From: Strix aluco
Taxonomy: Eukaryota; Chordata; Aves; Strigiformes; Strigidae
Assembly: GCF_031877795.1 (NCBI RefSeq)
Contig: NC_133971.1
Span: forward strand, 146,501-210,500
Reading direction: 5' to 3'
DNA length: 64,000 nt
Shown here: positions 34,701 to 42,793 of the stretch, piece after piece
Position numbering within the stretch: position 1 is the first letter of the stretch
Layout: the number at the start of each line of letters is the position of its first letter
Notes under the pieces: model-generated
What the model was told of the DNA's origin: nothing
The model's input: only the letters and a program-made list of their open reading frames with translations
Database searches by the model: none
Translations under genes and position numbers: made by a program

Positions 34701-36375
34701 TATTTTGCAGGTGATCAAGAACAGGATCCAGTCCTTTCGGGACTACGGGATTGCTCTCTTTGATGAAGCCAAGGGCCTGGTGCAGGAAAACATCATTTTT
34801 CAAGGGAGATCCAAGAAATCCATTTTGCGACCACTATCAAATGCAGAGGATTGCATCATCCAAAACAACGTGCTTCTCACCTTCAAGAAAAGGTGAGGCC
34901 CCTGGCACCACGGGGTGCAGCTGTGAGCCTGGAGCCACCATCTTGCTCCCGTGTGAGGCGAACGCTGCTCTGGAGCTGCTCTGGAGCTTCCCGTGGCTGC
35001 TGGTGCGGCACCAGCCCCCTGCGCATGGTGAACCGCTGTGGGTGAGGGCTGCAGAGCTGGGAGGTTCCTCGTGGTGTCCCTCTAAAGCCAACTGAGGAGC
35101 TTGGATTGTTCCTTGACAGGCCAGTGTGGGTCTTCACGATGCCTCTGAGCGTGGGGACATCTGCACTCTGAGCGGGCCAGCTCCTTCTGGGTACTACACT
35201 GCTGTCCCGGCAGCCCCGGGGCATTTGTCACCCAGGGCCGCCACAGTCAGAGGCAGGAGGAGAGGCCAGAGCCGCCCCCAGCCTGCACTGGACTTCTGTG
35301 CTGGTGAGGAGGAGGGCGGCTTCAGGCACCAGACTCCACCTGCAGGCTTTTGCCACCAGAGCAACATGAATGGAAATGGGAAAGTGGATCTTGGAGCGCT
35401 TGTTTTTCCCGGGTGTGATTTAGCCACCCTGGTCTTTGTGCCTGTAGAGAGGGAATGTGTCTTCTGGTGGTCTTCAGAGGTACCGCTGTGCCTGCAGACC
35501 TCTGATGGGTATGGCAAAGCCTTCCTTAGCCGCCAGCCGTCACCCAGATCTCAGTGACTCTCACCATTATTGGCCTTGTTCAAAACAGGTCACTGTACAC
35601 CAGGACTCTGCAGCAGTGAGAGTTATATACCCTGCCTGAGGAGGGAAAGCTGAAGCCCCGTACAAGGGCTGGGTATTCAGTGGATTGTTCTTTTTAGCTA
35701 GAAATTTGACCTTGACTCTTCTTTCTAGGTCACAAATCTTGGTCCAGGGTGTGGGAGAGGACAGGGCGGTTGGGATCTGTGGTGCTCTCACCTGGTCCTC
35801 TGGACTCCCAGAGCACAGAAGCCAAGAGGACCCTCAGCACCTCCTCCAGTGCCCTTAGCTGCGTGATTCGTCTGTGAGGTTTTCAAATCTGGCCCCTCTT
35901 TAAGCAATTCTTGGGAGGTCCCAGCATGGACTCTCCTTCCGCAGGCTCTTGCCCCATCCCCCAGAACTTGCAGTCACTTAGAGGTGTTGGCTGAGAAATC
36001 ACAGAAAGTAGCTTTTGCAGTAAAGCAGGATGTTCTGTCTCAATTCTCTAACCCTTCCTGTCCCACTTGGGTTTTGGAACAGACATTGCATGGCAGCTGC
36101 CCTGCCCCTTCCCTCCTTGAAGGGTGAACCCCAAAGGAGCGTTTCTCAGGCTGGATGCGCCATTTCGCCCCGCTCAAGGCCACGCGTGGGCTGTCTCTCC
36201 TCTCCCCAGGTTTGACACAGAGTGCATGCTGACCAACCCCCCGGCACGGCCTCACATCAGGGGATGCGCCCTGGGGCCCCGCACGACAGCTGGTGCTCAG
36301 AGGGCCTCCAGCATAACGACCAGGGTGGATGGGGGCTGCCACAACCATGGGAGCGTCTTCTGCACCGTTCTTTGA
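16191..36375 (+). CDS. FBXO10: FBXO10, complete coding region in ten exons (961 residues)
   Basis: Substrate-recognition subunit of an SCF (SKP1-CUL1-F-box) ubiquitin ligase; in mammals BCL2 is a reported target. Coding exons: 16191-16775, 20682-21530, 23785-23934, 25084-25220, 28729-28799, 29356-29508, 31368-31649, 31943-32253, 34711-34892, 36210-36375. All junctions are GT-AG and the phases join without a break to 961 codons plus TGA, close to the human length of about 956. Residues 1-48 are the F-box (LPVELWQLILSYLHLPDL). Residues about 200-900 are repeated short Asn/Gly-rich segments such as NNIHSNCEAGVDIRK, the CASH/PbH1 right-handed beta-helix repeats of the family. An acidic Ser-rich linker lies at about 336-373. 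The last four residues, CTVL, form a CaaX box ending in Leu, which is expected to be geranylgeranylated; prenylation of mammalian FBXO10 is reported to direct it to mitochondria. No disabling change is seen. Confidence 0.96.
16918..17315 (-). mobile_element. CR1 LINE fragment in FBXO10 intron 2
   Basis: Minus-strand CR1 3' region of about 400 bp, from ATAGAATCACAG at the left (3' end) through the typical AACCCCCTGCCATGGGCAGG and CTCCAGCTGAACCCCCCCAA. 5'-truncated. It abuts AT-rich sequence of a possible LTR on its right. Confidence 0.92.
17317..18408 (-). mobile_element. Possible LTR or other diverged repeat in FBXO10 intron 2
   Basis: About 1.1 kb with a marked composition switch: an AT-rich left part (17.33-17.72 kb) full of TTAATGAT-type words, then a GC-rich right part. 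Read on the minus strand it would begin TGTTGTGCTACACC, and it contains AATAAAGCC (plus-strand 17456-17464), which fits a retroviral LTR with its polyadenylation signal in the right place. No target duplication or primer-binding site was found, so the call is tentative. Confidence 0.35.
18409..20681 (+). other. FBXO10: Rest of FBXO10 intron 2
   Basis: About 2.3 kb of unique-looking intron ending in an acceptor CTTACTCTCCAG at 20670-20681. I see no gene or clear repeat in it. Confidence 0.5.
20682..21530 (+). CDS. FBXO10: FBXO10 second coding exon (largest, 849 nt)
   Basis: Residues 196-478, phase 0 at both ends (TTAGYVQFDNCTF to AVRCIQNSK). It carries beta-helix repeats at both ends, separated by a linker that is poorly conserved with human and rich in acid residues: EEEEYLALNSNSSDSD and CSDDEEDAQ at about 353-379. 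The right part (LKSLQQELQQDKEAQYLANS) matches the human protein well. The donor is AAG/GTGCTG. Confidence 0.95.
21531..23784 (+). other. FBXO10: FBXO10 intron 3
   Basis: About 2.25 kb of GC-rich intron with no gene or repeat that I can identify. It ends with the acceptor CCCCTTCCCTGCAG. Confidence 0.5.
23785..23934 (+). CDS. FBXO10: FBXO10 coding exon 3
   Basis: Residues 479-528 (VVMLRNDIHHCKASGIF to GANPLVL), one and a half beta-helix repeats with the conserved GVDIRK. Phase 0 at both ends; donor CTG/GTACGT. Confidence 0.95.
23935..25083 (+). other. FBXO10: FBXO10 intron 4
   Basis: 1.15 kb intron. It contains an open frame of 206 codons near 24.3-24.9 kb that I regard as chance, and a short GGA repeat at 24607-24622. 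No repeat element is recognised. The acceptor is AAAACCATAG, which has a weak pyrimidine tract. Confidence 0.5.
25084..25220 (+). CDS. FBXO10: FBXO10 coding exon 4
   Basis: Residues 529-574 (CNKIHSGLRSGIVVAGNG to LYNGNPAV), phase 0 to phase 2. Matches the human segment CNQIHHGLRSGIVV closely. Donor GAG/GTATGT. Confidence 0.94.
25221..28728 (+). other. FBXO10: FBXO10 intron 5
   Basis: 3.5 kb intron holding one minus-strand ERVL-type LTR (27530-28090). The rest is GC-rich and shows no gene. The acceptor is TTCTTCTCCTACCTTAG. Confidence 0.6.
27530..28090 (-). mobile_element. Solo LTR, avian ERVL-type, in FBXO10 intron 5
   Basis: On the minus strand it runs from TGTCCTGGTTTTGGCTGGG to GGTTCAAACCACA, the end signature of the same avian LTR family as the copy at 51487-52064. 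An internal A/T-rich polyadenylation region and the word TTTATCTCAACC are typical. No internal region follows, so it is a solo LTR. A target duplication is not evident. It is antisense to FBXO10. Old. Confidence 0.85.
28729..28799 (+). CDS. FBXO10: FBXO10 coding exon 5
   Basis: Short exon of 71 nt, residues 574-598 (GNHIFQGLAAGIAVNENGRG), phase 2 to phase 1. Donor CAG/GTATGG. Confidence 0.94.
29356..29508 (+). CDS. FBXO10: FBXO10 coding exon 6
   Basis: Residues 598-649 (NIICENQWGGVDIRHGG to GRGLVEGNVIY), phase 1 at both ends. The acceptor is CCCCAG at 29350-29355 and the donor ACG/GTACGG. A G-rich minisatellite begins about 100 bp downstream. Confidence 0.94.
29509..31367 (+). other. FBXO10: FBXO10 intron 7
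   Basis: 1.86 kb intron dominated by the minisatellite at 29608-30266. The remaining 1.1 kb is GC-rich unique sequence ending in the acceptor GCACTGCAG. No gene is seen. Confidence 0.6.
29608..30266 (+). repeat. G-rich minisatellite, about 29 units of 22-25 bp
   Basis: Tandem array with the unit TGCTCAGGGGGGCTGTGGTG plus GG. I counted about 29 units. Variants differ mainly in the G-run (AGGATGGGG, AGAGGGG, AGGGGGG) and in GGTGGG versus GGAGGG. The G-runs leave all three forward frames nearly free of stops, so long artefactual frames cross it. It lies wholly in FBXO10 intron 7. Confidence 0.97.
31368..31649 (+). CDS. FBXO10: FBXO10 coding exon 7
   Basis: Residues 649-743, phase 1 at both ends. 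It begins NKGCGVWMTSSSLLHLVS and, after YGVAVFCRKDDNGD, has a hydrophilic loop rich in Gly, Gln and Glu (about 690-722) that replaces a differently composed loop in human. It then returns to the repeat ISVALVELNNISHNG. Donor GAG/GTGAGC. Confidence 0.94.
31943..32253 (+). CDS. FBXO10: FBXO10 coding exon 8
   Basis: Residues 743-846 (AGLHVKSSEALNIIANVIHA to LQLLQVADMK), four beta-helix turns, very close to human. Phase 1 to phase 0; donor AAG/GTGTGT. Confidence 0.95.
32254..34710 (+). other. FBXO10: FBXO10 intron 9
   Basis: 2.46 kb intron with a CR1-type element at about 32456-32966 and a G-run at 34218-34228. No gene is seen in the rest. The acceptor is CTTATTTTGCAG. Confidence 0.6.
32456..32966 (+). 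mobile_element. CR1-type LINE fragment in FBXO10 intron 9
   Basis: Plus-strand CR1 3' part, recognised by CAGCCCTGGGACAGGCCAC, GGGGTCACCATCCTTGGGGG and GAGGAACCTTCTTGCCTTGG, and ending in a degenerate version of the CR1 3' end near CTCCCTTCCACCAGCACTC. Its core at 32632-32931 is nearly identical to an inverted copy at 52167-52466, while the flanking CR1 sequence is far more diverged. It is 5'-truncated. Confidence 0.75.
34711..34892 (+). CDS. FBXO10: FBXO10 coding exon 9
   Basis: Residues 847-907 (VIKNRIQSFRDYGIALFDEA to VLLTFKK), phase 0 to phase 2. Donor AAAAG/GTGAGG. Confidence 0.95.
34893..36209 (+). other. FBXO10: FBXO10 intron 10
   Basis: 1.3 kb intron without identifiable repeats or genes, ending in the acceptor TCTCCTCTCCCCAG. 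Confidence 0.5.
36210..36375 (+). CDS. FBXO10: FBXO10 last coding exon, CaaX terminus
   Basis: Residues 907-961 and the TGA at 36373-36375. The segment NPPARPHIRG matches human NPPARPHLEN, and the end ITTRVDGGCHNHGSVFCTVL keeps the terminal Cys-aliphatic-aliphatic-Leu prenylation box (CTVL; CTIL in human). Confidence 0.95.
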
Positions 36376-37825
36376 CCAGGGAGGGAGGTTTCTTTGCCGG
36401 CCTCTCCACCTGTCTTTTCTCTGGAGCTGATGCTGGAGAGCTCTCACAGCTCAGGAATGGGGACCTCCACTGGACTGTACTCCCTTTTCATGAAGGATTT
36501 TGTGACTTCAGTGGCACCTTGCTAAATAAAAAGTAGCTGGGAAAACATCTGTCAATGTCTCCCTCTTTGCCCACTGAGATGGCTGTGGGGTGATTTACAA
36601 GCGAGCAGTTCCTGAGATAAAATGTGCCCCTGGCAGGACTGAGGTGCCTGGCCCGGCCCCCCCAGCCTGAGCTCCGGACAAACCTCTCTTCCTGTGGGGC
36701 CTGCGGCATTATGGATTTGGGAGTTGCTTGCTTTGAAGCCGTTTCATCTGCATTTGTGCCAGAAGACTCAGAGACTGATAAAAATGTCCTCTGTGGTCTG
36801 TCTCAGTTTCTGTTTGTGACCATTCCAACCTTGAAGAGGCATGCAGAGCAGCACAGACAGACCTACACAGGGACAGACGTTCCTGCAGCACGGGTCCCTC
36901 CAGCAACCGGGCTCGGACACTGCCCAGTACCTGCCCCTGAGTCCCAGTCTCCCCAGTTCCTGGCACCAGGACATACAAGCCCCCAGAGGCTGCAGGCCCC
37001 AGAACAGACAGACAGACACACAGACACACAGAGTGCCTGGGCTCCCAGACCATTTTGCCTACTCGGTAGCAGCCCCAGGCAGGTGCAGACTGCCCCCCAC
37101 AATGCTGGCACCCACGCTGAAGGGAGAGCACCCTGAGAAGAGTCACAAACAGCTTGGCGAGGGGGCAGGACAGGCCAGCGTCTGTCCTGGGCCACCAGCC
37201 TCCTGTTTACACACAACGGGCCACTTCTTATCCCTCCGTTTTCCCACATTTGTTCTCCCAAGCCACGTTGATGCCTGTGTTTCCCCATATGTGGTTCCTC
37301 CCCAGGGCTTCCTGTAATAATCCTTGTGCAATCCCAGGATGCTCTTCACCTGCACCCCATAGCGTGTTCTGTACCCTGGCAGTGATCCCGGGTCTGTGAG
37401 GGGCTCGGGAGGGGGTGGGTGTCCCCTAGCCCATGGGGCTGAGGTCCCCTGGACGGGGAGGAGCTGGGTGGCGGCTCATGGCTCTGGGGGTGTCACTGGG
37501 GATCCCCCCCTGGCCCCCAGTGCTCTTGCTGTGGGGAGATGCAGGCTTGCATGCCATGACCTCGTGTGAACAGCTACCGGCTTCTGCCCTGTCATTCCCC
37601 GGCCTGGGACTGGCCGCTGTTCCCAGCTGGATTTTCTGTGCCATTCACATAACAAGCTGCCTGCACAAATTTCTCCTCTGGTACAAGCTGTTGCACTGTC
37701 TGGTGTCGTCTGCTACTTCTCCACAGACCGATGCTGTAAGACAAGACAATCCACCTTTTTTTAAAAAAAAGAAGTACCATTTTCTGTAATTTCTGGCACA
37801 AATAAAATGCTGTATTTTAGAAGTT
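36376..37825 (+). other. FBXO10: FBXO10 3' UTR with two candidate poly(A) signals
   Basis: AATAAA at 36525-36530 would give a UTR of about 170 nt; a second AATAAA at 37801-37806 would give about 1.45 kb. The stretch also has a CAGACAGACACACAGA simple repeat near 37006-37032. Which signal is used cannot be told from sequence. Confidence 0.5.
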
Positions 37826-40800
37826 GTCTACATTTTAGTAACTGAGTTGCTAAAACAGGGTGGAAGGCCTGTGGCTCCTGGCTGAGACCGACCCTCCGGC
37901 TGGTAACAGGGTGGTTGGGTTGACAGATTGTCCTGGAGCTGGGGCAGAGTCAAGCAGTATAAGCTGCAGTGGGAAGGTGATGTGCACGGCTGTGCTGCCA
38001 GCACGAGGGTGAGCGGCAGGAGAGCAACGGCCGTGCAGGTTGGTAGCAGGGATGGGGCTGTGGGAAGGATGCGGGAACACACATTCGGGCTGCGGGGCAG
38101 GAAGCTGAAGTCCAGGCTCCGTGCAGCTGCCCCTGCAGTATGGGCTGTCTCGCGTCCACGGGCACGGAGCCACGGCCTTGATGTGCGGGGCGAGCACGAC
38201 TGTGGGGAACGTTTAGCGATGGAGACCTGGGAGAGGATGGGTGGGCTGCACACCATCAGCAGGGAGCCAGCTGCTGGCACAGACAGGGGTCACGGCGGCC
38301 TGGTGCCCCACCAGAAGCACCTGGAAATGCTCAGTACTACCATGAAAATGCCTGTAGGGACTTAAGGGTCCAACTGCAATAGATGTGGAGGCTCAGGCTG
38401 TTCCCAGCGGCAGTTACCAGTGCACGGCGCGGCTGAACGTGCACATATGCCTAAGCCAATGCCGAGAACTTCAAAGATGGGGCTGCCCACAGTGGCAGTA
38501 CAGGTTCACCACCATTCTGAATCCCATCAGCCAGACCCCAAAAAACCAACAAAACCCACTGAGATTTAGGATCTTTACAGTGGCTTTAATATCTTCTTCA
38601 TTCTGTGCTTTTTGCACTTTGGGGCAGCAAAATGCCCCATGGAGGAGTCACATGCTGTCAAACAGATATACAGAAAACTGTTCACAAATCTGGGGAAGTA
38701 GTTCAACTCACTTCACGTTGCAGAACGTGAGCAAGCACTTAATTTCACTATATGGAGTAAGAGGTAACATGATCAAGTATCCTGAAACTCTCCACAGGTT
38801 GAACTGGAAGTATGGAGTACAAATGTTGTCTTAAAATATTAATATTTGTACTATCAATCACTATGGAGAAATCGAATGTTCATACTAGCTTCATCTTCAC
38901 AAGGAAAGCAAAAATAAAGTTTGCATTCCCAAGTAATCTTTCAACTTTATGTTAAATACACTTGAGACCCTGACTGGTCAGTACAGTTGGGACTTTCAGA
39001 CACAAAGTCAGAAAACAGAATCCTCTCCTTGTGTGGGGAGAATTCAGTGAGCATTCATTAATCAATTTTCACTGATGTTCCTTAACAAAATGTTTCATGT
39101 TCTCGCATTACCGTGGATAGTTTCTAGAGCATAACGGAAGCAGCGTGGGGTGCTGCTGTACCTGTGCAAAGCCCAACTCAAGTGCTCGTTGCGGCACGGT
39201 GGGTATCAGCCTCCAGCCCCCCTGACCCAGCAGCTCCAGTGGCTTTTTCATTCCCTGGACGCTGTCCAAAGCCAGGGCATGTGTGTGCCCTGCACGGCCA
39301 CCTCTTGGAACAGCACAGACCTCGCATTTTGCTTTACTCAAAGAGAGCATTTGTCTGCCTGTAAGTTAATTAGAGCTCATCATTTCCAGAAGGGCAGCAG
39401 TGGTGAAAGTGGAGTGTCTGTCCTGCCGTCTGTGTGGGAACCAGCTGTGAGACAACATGCCAGCACTGCCGGCAAAAGCTGACTCCAACCCAACGCTGTC
39501 CTACACAGCCCCGCGCTCTTGCGTGAGAAGGAGCCTGTGCCCAGCCTATTTCATGGAACCTTTTACTTGGTGGCCAGACACCTGATCAAGAGGACTGCAA
39601 TGTCCTCGGTATGCGAACGAAGCACTGGAGCGATCTTGGGGTGGTGGCAGAGGAGCAGCAGGCAGAGCTTCTGCTCACCGTCAAACCAGGCAGCCGTGGG
39701 AGTCCCCTGCTCCCGTCGGACCCCCCCAAGGACAATGCGTGGGTCCTGCCTCGTCTCCTGCGCTGGCCCAGCCGTGACGGTGCTGCCCGGCTGCGGTTTG
39801 CGCTCGCTATGGCAGTGGCCGTGGGCAGCGTTTCCACAGCCCGGGCTGCAAGCCGTCCGGTGGCAGCCCAAGGAAAGCCACGGCCACGGCCCCCCTGCTC
39901 CCGGCCAGCCTGCCCGGCGGCACCTGCCCCAGCCAGCGTCACCAGCCTCCACCCACCAGCCACTGTCCCCGTGCACCTCACGCAGGGCAGCCTGCTCACA
40001 GCGCAGAAACGCGGGGTCTCTCCAGCCTCGCCTGCACTCTCCTTGTCCAGGACGTGCTCTCAATGAAGGCGACCCCAGAAAGCTGAGCAAAGCTTTACTA
40101 AACCTCTCCCCATTTCCAACAAAGCATCTTTCTCCACCGCTGCTGGACTTCTTTCAGCCTTTCCTGCTGTCTCCCAGGGACCGACCCCCCTCCTCACACC
40201 CCCTCCGTGGTGCAGACAGGGACAAGAGTGCTTGGCCGGGGACTCTGAGTCCCCCCGCTACCCACATCCTGCTGCCGTTCACCTCTGGCAAGAGCAGCCC
40301 TGTCCTGCTCCTGTGGGGGCTGCCCAGGGCGGGGGGCATCTCTCTGGCCCCCAGGTGGGATCCCTGGTCCCACTCCCCCACTGCCACCTCCCCGCCTTGG
40401 CACCTCTTTCCACATAGCCAAGATCTCCACCGTGTTACCAGGAAGGCAAAGAGCTGCTTTCCACGGCGCAGCAGCTAATAGTGAGGCACAGTGCGATGAG
40501 TCATTCTCCCCTTTGGATTAAATTAGCACTCATTTTCCCTGAATCGGGGGTGCTGCTCTCAGATGTGGTCAGAACAGCCTCTGCTGCACACAGTGTGATG
40601 TCAAGAGAGACAATTAACATCCTCAGCTCTGCTGCAAGTGGCTCCAAATCATGAAAAAGAGCATCACTTCTCACTTGGTTGGTTGGTCAACCACCTCTGC
40701 TTTCTACTCTGCTCGCCTCGACACACAGTATCAGCTTTATAACAGCAGTTAATTTTCTATCCAAAACCCCATGGCACTGTCAGGGCGACCCACGCCTGCC

Positions 40801-42149
40801 CCCTCCTCGTGCCCCATATCAACCATCTGAAGCACAGTAGCAACAAGATAGAATTAGATCAAAGCGGATAAACTAATTACGTATCTCAGAATGGAGCTTC
40901 ATACCCATCTGAGTCAGAGCTGCTGGCTCTGATATGCAGAAGACCAGATCCTAATGAGAATTTAGAAAAACCACAAAAAGTGGTTTCAGGCAGATGAACT
41001 CCCTGGGCAAATTCACTCTACTGAGGACTTGAGAACAAGGCCCCGGTCAGTCAGAGGCTTCCCAAGTTCAGCGCGGCAAGGTGCCGAGTCCTGCACCTGG
41101 GAAGCAGCAACCAGGACATGCTGGGGCTGCCCTGAGGGAAAACAGCAGAAAGGACCTGAGGGTCCCGGCAGACATGGGGGTGACCGTGAGCTGCAGCAGC
41201 TGATGGTGTCCTGGGGGCAGCAGGAGGATCATCCCTCCTTCTGCTCAGCACAGGCCACTGCTCTGGGCCCCCCAGCACGAGAGGCACGGACACACCGGGC
41301 AGAGTGAGGTGCTGAAGGGGCTGGAGCTTCTGTGAGGAAAGTCTGAGATGGGATGGCTCCGCAGGCGGCAAGGACGGCTCGGCCCAGGGATCTCATCCCT
41401 GTCTACAAACTCCTGAAGGGAAGGATGAGCCAGGCTCTTCCCAGGGGTGCCACCGCTGGCACCAGAGGCCATGGGCAGGCACAGAAACACGGGCAGGTCC
41501 CTCTGAAGATCAGGAAACACCCCGTCAGGCTGCAGGTGACCAGGTGCCAGCACAGGCTGCGAGCATTCAGAAATCACCTGGACACGGCCCTGCGCAAGGA
41601 GGGGGACTGGGCTAGGTGACTCCAGAGGTGCCTTCCAACCTCAACCACTCTGCATAAAATGATGAAAACATTCCTATTTATTATCTGCAGCCTGTAACTC
41701 CCAGAGCATTAATCATCCCCCACCCGGAAAAGCAGATGTTTGTGTCACTCCAAACGGGACCTGTGAGTAGTGGGTCACTGAGGTGAGTAAGGAGTTACCC
41801 TTAAATCCCAGAATGATGTGCTAAACCCAAACTACTATCCAAAGCAAAGACACCTCAAAGAGAAGACTGCTCTTGACATCCCATGCTCCTGTTTCACATA
41901 AGCATTTTGTCTTGGAGGTGATCCTCAGCTTTTCATAAGCCCCAGATTCCTACAACCTTGCTTAACCAACACTGCAGTGAGGCTTACAGCCCAGGACTAG
42001 GGTGAAAATGCAGAGAAACTAGCCCAGAAGTCTCTCTCCCAAGGACTGGGAACCCACAGCTCTGGATTCAAACTCATCACCCTTTCTGAAGATGACACCA
42101 GCTCCAGTCAGCAGAATTTTCCCTCCTCCAGACAAGCAGCCAGGCCAGG
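37826..42149. other. Intergenic DNA between convergent FBXO10 and POLR1E
   Basis: About 4.3 kb. Apart from one CR1 element (41028-41655) I see no gene. Open frames of up to 319 codons at 39.5-40.5 kb on the plus strand, and their minus-strand counterparts, have GC-driven Pro/Ser/Arg composition and match nothing that I know. Confidence 0.5.
41028..41655 (+). mobile_element. CR1 LINE fragment, about 0.6 kb
   Basis: Plus-strand CR1 from CAAGGTGCCGAGTCCTGCAC through GACCTGAGGGTCCCGGCAGAC and GGGATCTCATCCCTGTCTAC to the 3' end TGCCTTCCAACCTCAACCAC. It covers the end of the reverse-transcriptase-distal region and the 3' UTR; 5'-truncated and moderately diverged. Confidence 0.85.
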
Positions 42150-42633
42150 AGAAGTGGCAGGAAGATTTTATTCATGTTGCATCTTTATATTTTCTGAACA
42201 CAGAATTACACTGAAACTGTGGAGAAACAAGCAGACACAGAGCCCAAAAGTTGTGTGTAAGTAACGCTTTGCTTAGTCTCTCTCTGCCTATGCTTTCCAC
42301 CCTGCGTGTGTGAAAGAGGCAAAACAGGCCACCAGCCAGCAGGTCGCTGCCAGAACCAGAGTTGCCAGTGGAGGCCCCGTAGCTTCCAACCGTCTTCTCT
42401 GGCTCTGGCACAACTTGCATGTCTCTCTCCTCACACAGACAGGGAATTTTTACACAAATAGAAAAAAGAAGCAGTTTAGTGAGGTAAACATCTGTTCCAG
42501 TTCAGCCTCGAGAGAGGGTTTCAGCAGGGTCCAGCAGCAGTGCAACAGAAAAAAGCAGCCGGACGAGGCTCTGTGTGCAGAATAGCATCTGAGACAGGAA
42601 CTGTTCCGCCCCTGCTTGGGCCCCTGAGACATT
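42150..42633 (-). other. POLR1E: POLR1E 3' UTR
   Basis: The minus strand after the POLR1E stop codon runs about 480 nt to a canonical AATAAA (plus-strand TTTATT at 42167-42172). This is a short, well-defined UTR. The exact cleavage point near 42150 is inferred. Confidence 0.65.
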
Positions 42634-42793
42634 TTAGTTCATTTTCTTGCGCTTCTGCTGGTTCCCTGATGCCTTCTGCACAGGCAAGGGGAGGGAGAGG
42701 GTGCCCAGCTTGTGGTTGTGATCGTTCTCAAGTCCCAGCAGCCCCTTCACCTTGGAGATCTTCAAGCGCATAGCCCTGGCGATGTCTGTCATC
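42634..42793 (-). CDS. POLR1E: POLR1E exon 12 (last)
   Basis: Residues 362-414 plus TAA. AG-phase start, MTDIARAMRLKISKVKGLLG, then HKLGTLSLPLPVQKASG and the basic tail QQKRKKMN. The acceptor on the minus strand is TGGTGTTTTCCAG. Close to human except for the loop after LKISK. Confidence 0.95.

Noticed and set aside
37006-37032. CAGACAGACACACAGA tandem, considered as a CRISPR-like or regulatory array
   Set aside because: Ordinary simple-sequence repeat; no spacer structure, and the genome is a vertebrate's.
39519-40478. 319-codon plus-strand frame between FBXO10 and POLR1E
   Set aside because: Low-complexity Pro/Ser/Arg composition, no homology that I recognise, competing frames on the other strand and no splice or promoter context.
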